DNA of 6,889 nt from the NCBI GenBank assembly GCA_027030605.1, contig JALVEV010000284.1, forward strand, positions 1-6,889, written 5' to 3'. The notes below the pieces were generated by a model. The model was not told the origin of the DNA. It saw nothing but the letters and a program-made list of their open reading frames with translations, and did no database searches. Below are positions 5,272 through 6,889 of the stretch, piece after piece. A program made the position numbers and the translations under genes. Each line of letters opens with the position of its first letter. Within the stretch, counting starts at the first letter, position 1. The stretch is from Campylobacteraceae bacterium (GTDB taxonomy: Bacteria; Campylobacterota; Campylobacteria; Campylobacterales; Sulfurovaceae).

Positions 5272-6825
5272 TCACAAAACCCTCTCCCACTCATAAGTAA
5301 CTACATTTCTTTCTTTACTATCAAACTCAACCCCTAAAATATAGATTTCATTATAGTCACTTAAATACTGTTGATGATAGTTCTTCTCTTTTATCTGCTC
5401 CAATGCTCTCTTACTATCAACCTTAAACTCAAATATATAAACCTTATCATCAATAAAAACACTCAAATCTATTCGTCCACTACTTGTTGCATCTTCTGCT
5501 ATAATCTTGTCAAACCCTGCTCCTGCAAAGTAGGCATAAAATACAGAGGCGTAAAACCCCTCATAGTTTTCTATATAGTTGTTGGTAAAGTTGTTATAAG
5601 CAATAGAGGCAAAGAGAGACTTAATAACCTGCTCCAAGTTTTTTAAATCTGCAACTTCTAACATATCTATTAGACCATTTTTAACCATAAGCTTTTTTTG
5701 ATGATTCTCTACAAAGTAGTTAATAAGATAGTCATTAAAACTCATCTTGGTCTCAAAGTTTGGATAGGTCAAGATATACTCTATGCGATTGCGTCTTCTT
5801 ATCTCCTCTTTAATAGTCAAATAACCACTCTGAAACATAACAGTCTCTAGGTTGAGTTGGTTAATATCAAAAGAGTTTAAAATGCTTTTATCTACTTTTA
5901 GATTTTCAAAATTGGCTAGATTGTAATTTTTACTCTGAAAAAGTTTAACCAAAAAGCTTGGTGTTCCTGTGTTAAACCAATAGTTATCAAAAGTACAGTT
6001 AGTATCTATAAAGAGCAGAATATCAAAAGGGTTATAGACTCTCTGGCTACCTAAAAAGTTATAGCCATTGTACCACATCTTGACTCTCTCTAAATCTACA
6101 CCTTCAAGATAAGGTAAAAAGGTCGTCTCTATATCATTTTGAGTATAACCACAGATTGTTCCAAATTGAGGTAGTAGTGTTATATCTCTTAGATTATTTA
6201 GCCCACTAAAGATATTGGCTTTTGCAAACTTGCTAACTCCTGTTAAAAAGACAAATTTGATATATTGGTCATTGTCTTTCATCACTCCATAAAAGGCTCT
6301 AAGTATCTCTCTGTTTTGCTCTGCTACTTTCATCTGGTCTAGGTTGTCTAGCATCGCTTTGTCGTATTCATCTATAAGGATTACTACTCTTTTTTGATAC
6401 TTTTCATAGGTTTTTTTAAGTAGTTCTCTAAAGCAGTTAGTATAGCTATTTAGAGTGTCACACTCAACCTCTAAATCCTCTTGGTTTGATTTTAAAACAC
6501 CAAAAATAGTATCTTTTAATCCCTCAGGGCTTCGCATATCACCACTAAAGCTTATCTTAACAACAGGGTATTTATCTTCCCAATCCCATTTATTATAAAT
6601 ATAAAGCCCCTCAAAAAGCTTTTTGTTACCTTCAAATATCTCTTTGAGTGTATCTAAAAATAGAGACTTTCCAAAGCGTCTTGGACGAGATAGAAAAGCA
6701 TAGGCATGGTTGGTAATTAGATTATATGCCTCTTTGGTTTTATCTATATAAAGATAGTCTGCTTCTCTAATTTTTCTAAATGTACTAATACCAATGGGTA
6801 GTCTTTTGAGTCTTTGTTGTTTCAT
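5272..6825 (-). CDS. DUF1703-type protein: AAA-ATPase-like domain plus PD-(D/E)XK nuclease
   Basis: This 517-residue protein opens with LPIGISTFRKIREADYLYIDKT (9-30), typical of the AAA-ATPase-like (PF09820) family. The P-loop is SRPRRFGKS at 46-54, Walker B is VVILIDEYDK (147-156, D152-E153), and a sensor-like FLTGVSKF lies at 193-200. The C-terminal PDDEXK domain (PDDEXK_9/DUF1703) has D453 in GRIDLSV, E466-x-K468 in YIFEFKV, and the following KNYHQQY (481-487). All expected nuclease residues are present and the length is that of the full family. Such proteins occur in many copies in anaerobe and Campylobacterota genomes; their role is unproven, with defence or mobile-element functions suspected. 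The ATG has no ribosome site; TATAAT lies only six bases upstream. It is followed by csx20 after 143 bases in the same direction. Confidence 0.92.
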   Translation of the reverse strand: MKQQRLKRLPIGISTFRKIREADYLYIDKTKEAYNLITNHAYAFLSRPRRFGKSLFLDTLKEIFEGNKKLFEGLYIYNKWDWEDKYPVVKISFSGDMRSPEGLKDTIFGVLKSNQEDLEVECDTLNSYTNCFRELLKKTYEKYQKRVVILIDEYDKAMLDNLDQMKVAEQNREILRAFYGVMKDNDQYIKFVFLTGVSKFAKANIFSGLNNLRDITLLPQFGTICGYTQNDIETTFLPYLEGVDLERVKMWYNGYNFLGSQRVYNPFDILLFIDTNCTFDNYWFNTGTPSFLVKLFQSKNYNLANFENLKVDKSILNSFDINQLNLETVMFQSGYLTIKEEIRRRNRIEYILTYPNFETKMSFNDYLINYFVENHQKKLMVKNGLIDMLEVADLKNLEQVIKSLFASIAYNNFTNNYIENYEGFYASVFYAYFAGAGFDKIIAEDATSSGRIDLSVFIDDKVYIFEFKVDSKRALEQIKEKNYHQQYLSDYNEIYILGVEFDSKERNVVTYEWERVL

Positions 6826-6831
6826 ATTGTG

Positions 6832-6837
6832 ATTATA
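6832..6837 (-). promoter_or_regulatory. -10 box of the ATPase-nuclease gene, predicting a leaderless mRNA
   Basis: The minus strand reads TATAAT at 6837-6832, and the ATG begins six bases after it. Transcription would therefore start at or beside the A of ATG. No in-frame alternative start with a ribosome site exists between the upstream stop and residue 97. The -35 is not recognisable. Confidence 0.45.
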
Positions 6838-6889
6838 CTCTTTTGGGCTTAAACCGAATTAGTGAATAGTGGAGTCAAAAGAAAATAAA

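Noticed and set aside
5371..5646. Open frame of 91 codons on the plus strand
   Set aside because: Antisense to the nuclease domain whose D453/E466/K468 motif is intact.

Overview
The window is AT-rich and looks like a chromosomal accessory region (defence island) of a Campylobacterota bacterium. The clues are low GC, AAGGA-type ribosome sites, TATAAT-like -10 boxes with poor -35 boxes, and the N-terminus of a MutS resembling the lineage found in sulfur-oxidising Campylobacterota. The genus assignment (Sulfurovum/Sulfurimonas-like) is inference.

Layout from left to right. (1) 1-306, minus strand: N-terminal part of a mutS gene running off the left edge. (2) 307-611: no gene; it holds the mutS promoter, an isolated CRISPR-repeat-like sequence and the first copy of an intergenic repeat. 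(3) 612-1141, plus strand: a two-gene toxin-antitoxin pair, DUF433 antitoxin and DUF5615 PIN-like toxin, overlapping by one base. (4) 1152-1235: second repeat copy. (5) 1232-2356, minus strand: a Fic-family protein (DUF4172-Fic-winged helix) with two matching palindromes across its promoter and start codon. (6) 2421-2466: third repeat copy. (7) 5128-2463, minus strand: a three-gene operon, csx20 - csx1 - WYL regulator. This is a cyclic-oligoadenylate (cOA) signalling module of the type III CRISPR kind: a putative ring nuclease or cOA regulator, a CARF-HEPN ribonuclease and a ligand-responsive transcription factor. (8) 6825-5272, minus strand: a DUF1703-type protein with an AAA-ATPase-like domain and a PD-(D/E)XK nuclease domain.

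How the genes fit together. The strongest functional signal is the csx20-csx1-WYL operon, which appears without cas10, other cas genes or a CRISPR array in the window. Csx1 should cleave RNA when its CARF domain binds cOA, Csx20 should limit that signal, and the WYL protein probably controls transcription.

The second theme is repeats. Three copies of a REP-like hairpin with a GTAG head lie in the same orientation and separate the TA pair, fic and the csx operon into cassette-like units. In two copies the TAG stop codon of the adjacent gene (fic, WYL) lies inside the repeat. Apart from mutS, every gene here is a known or suspected conflict/defence type.
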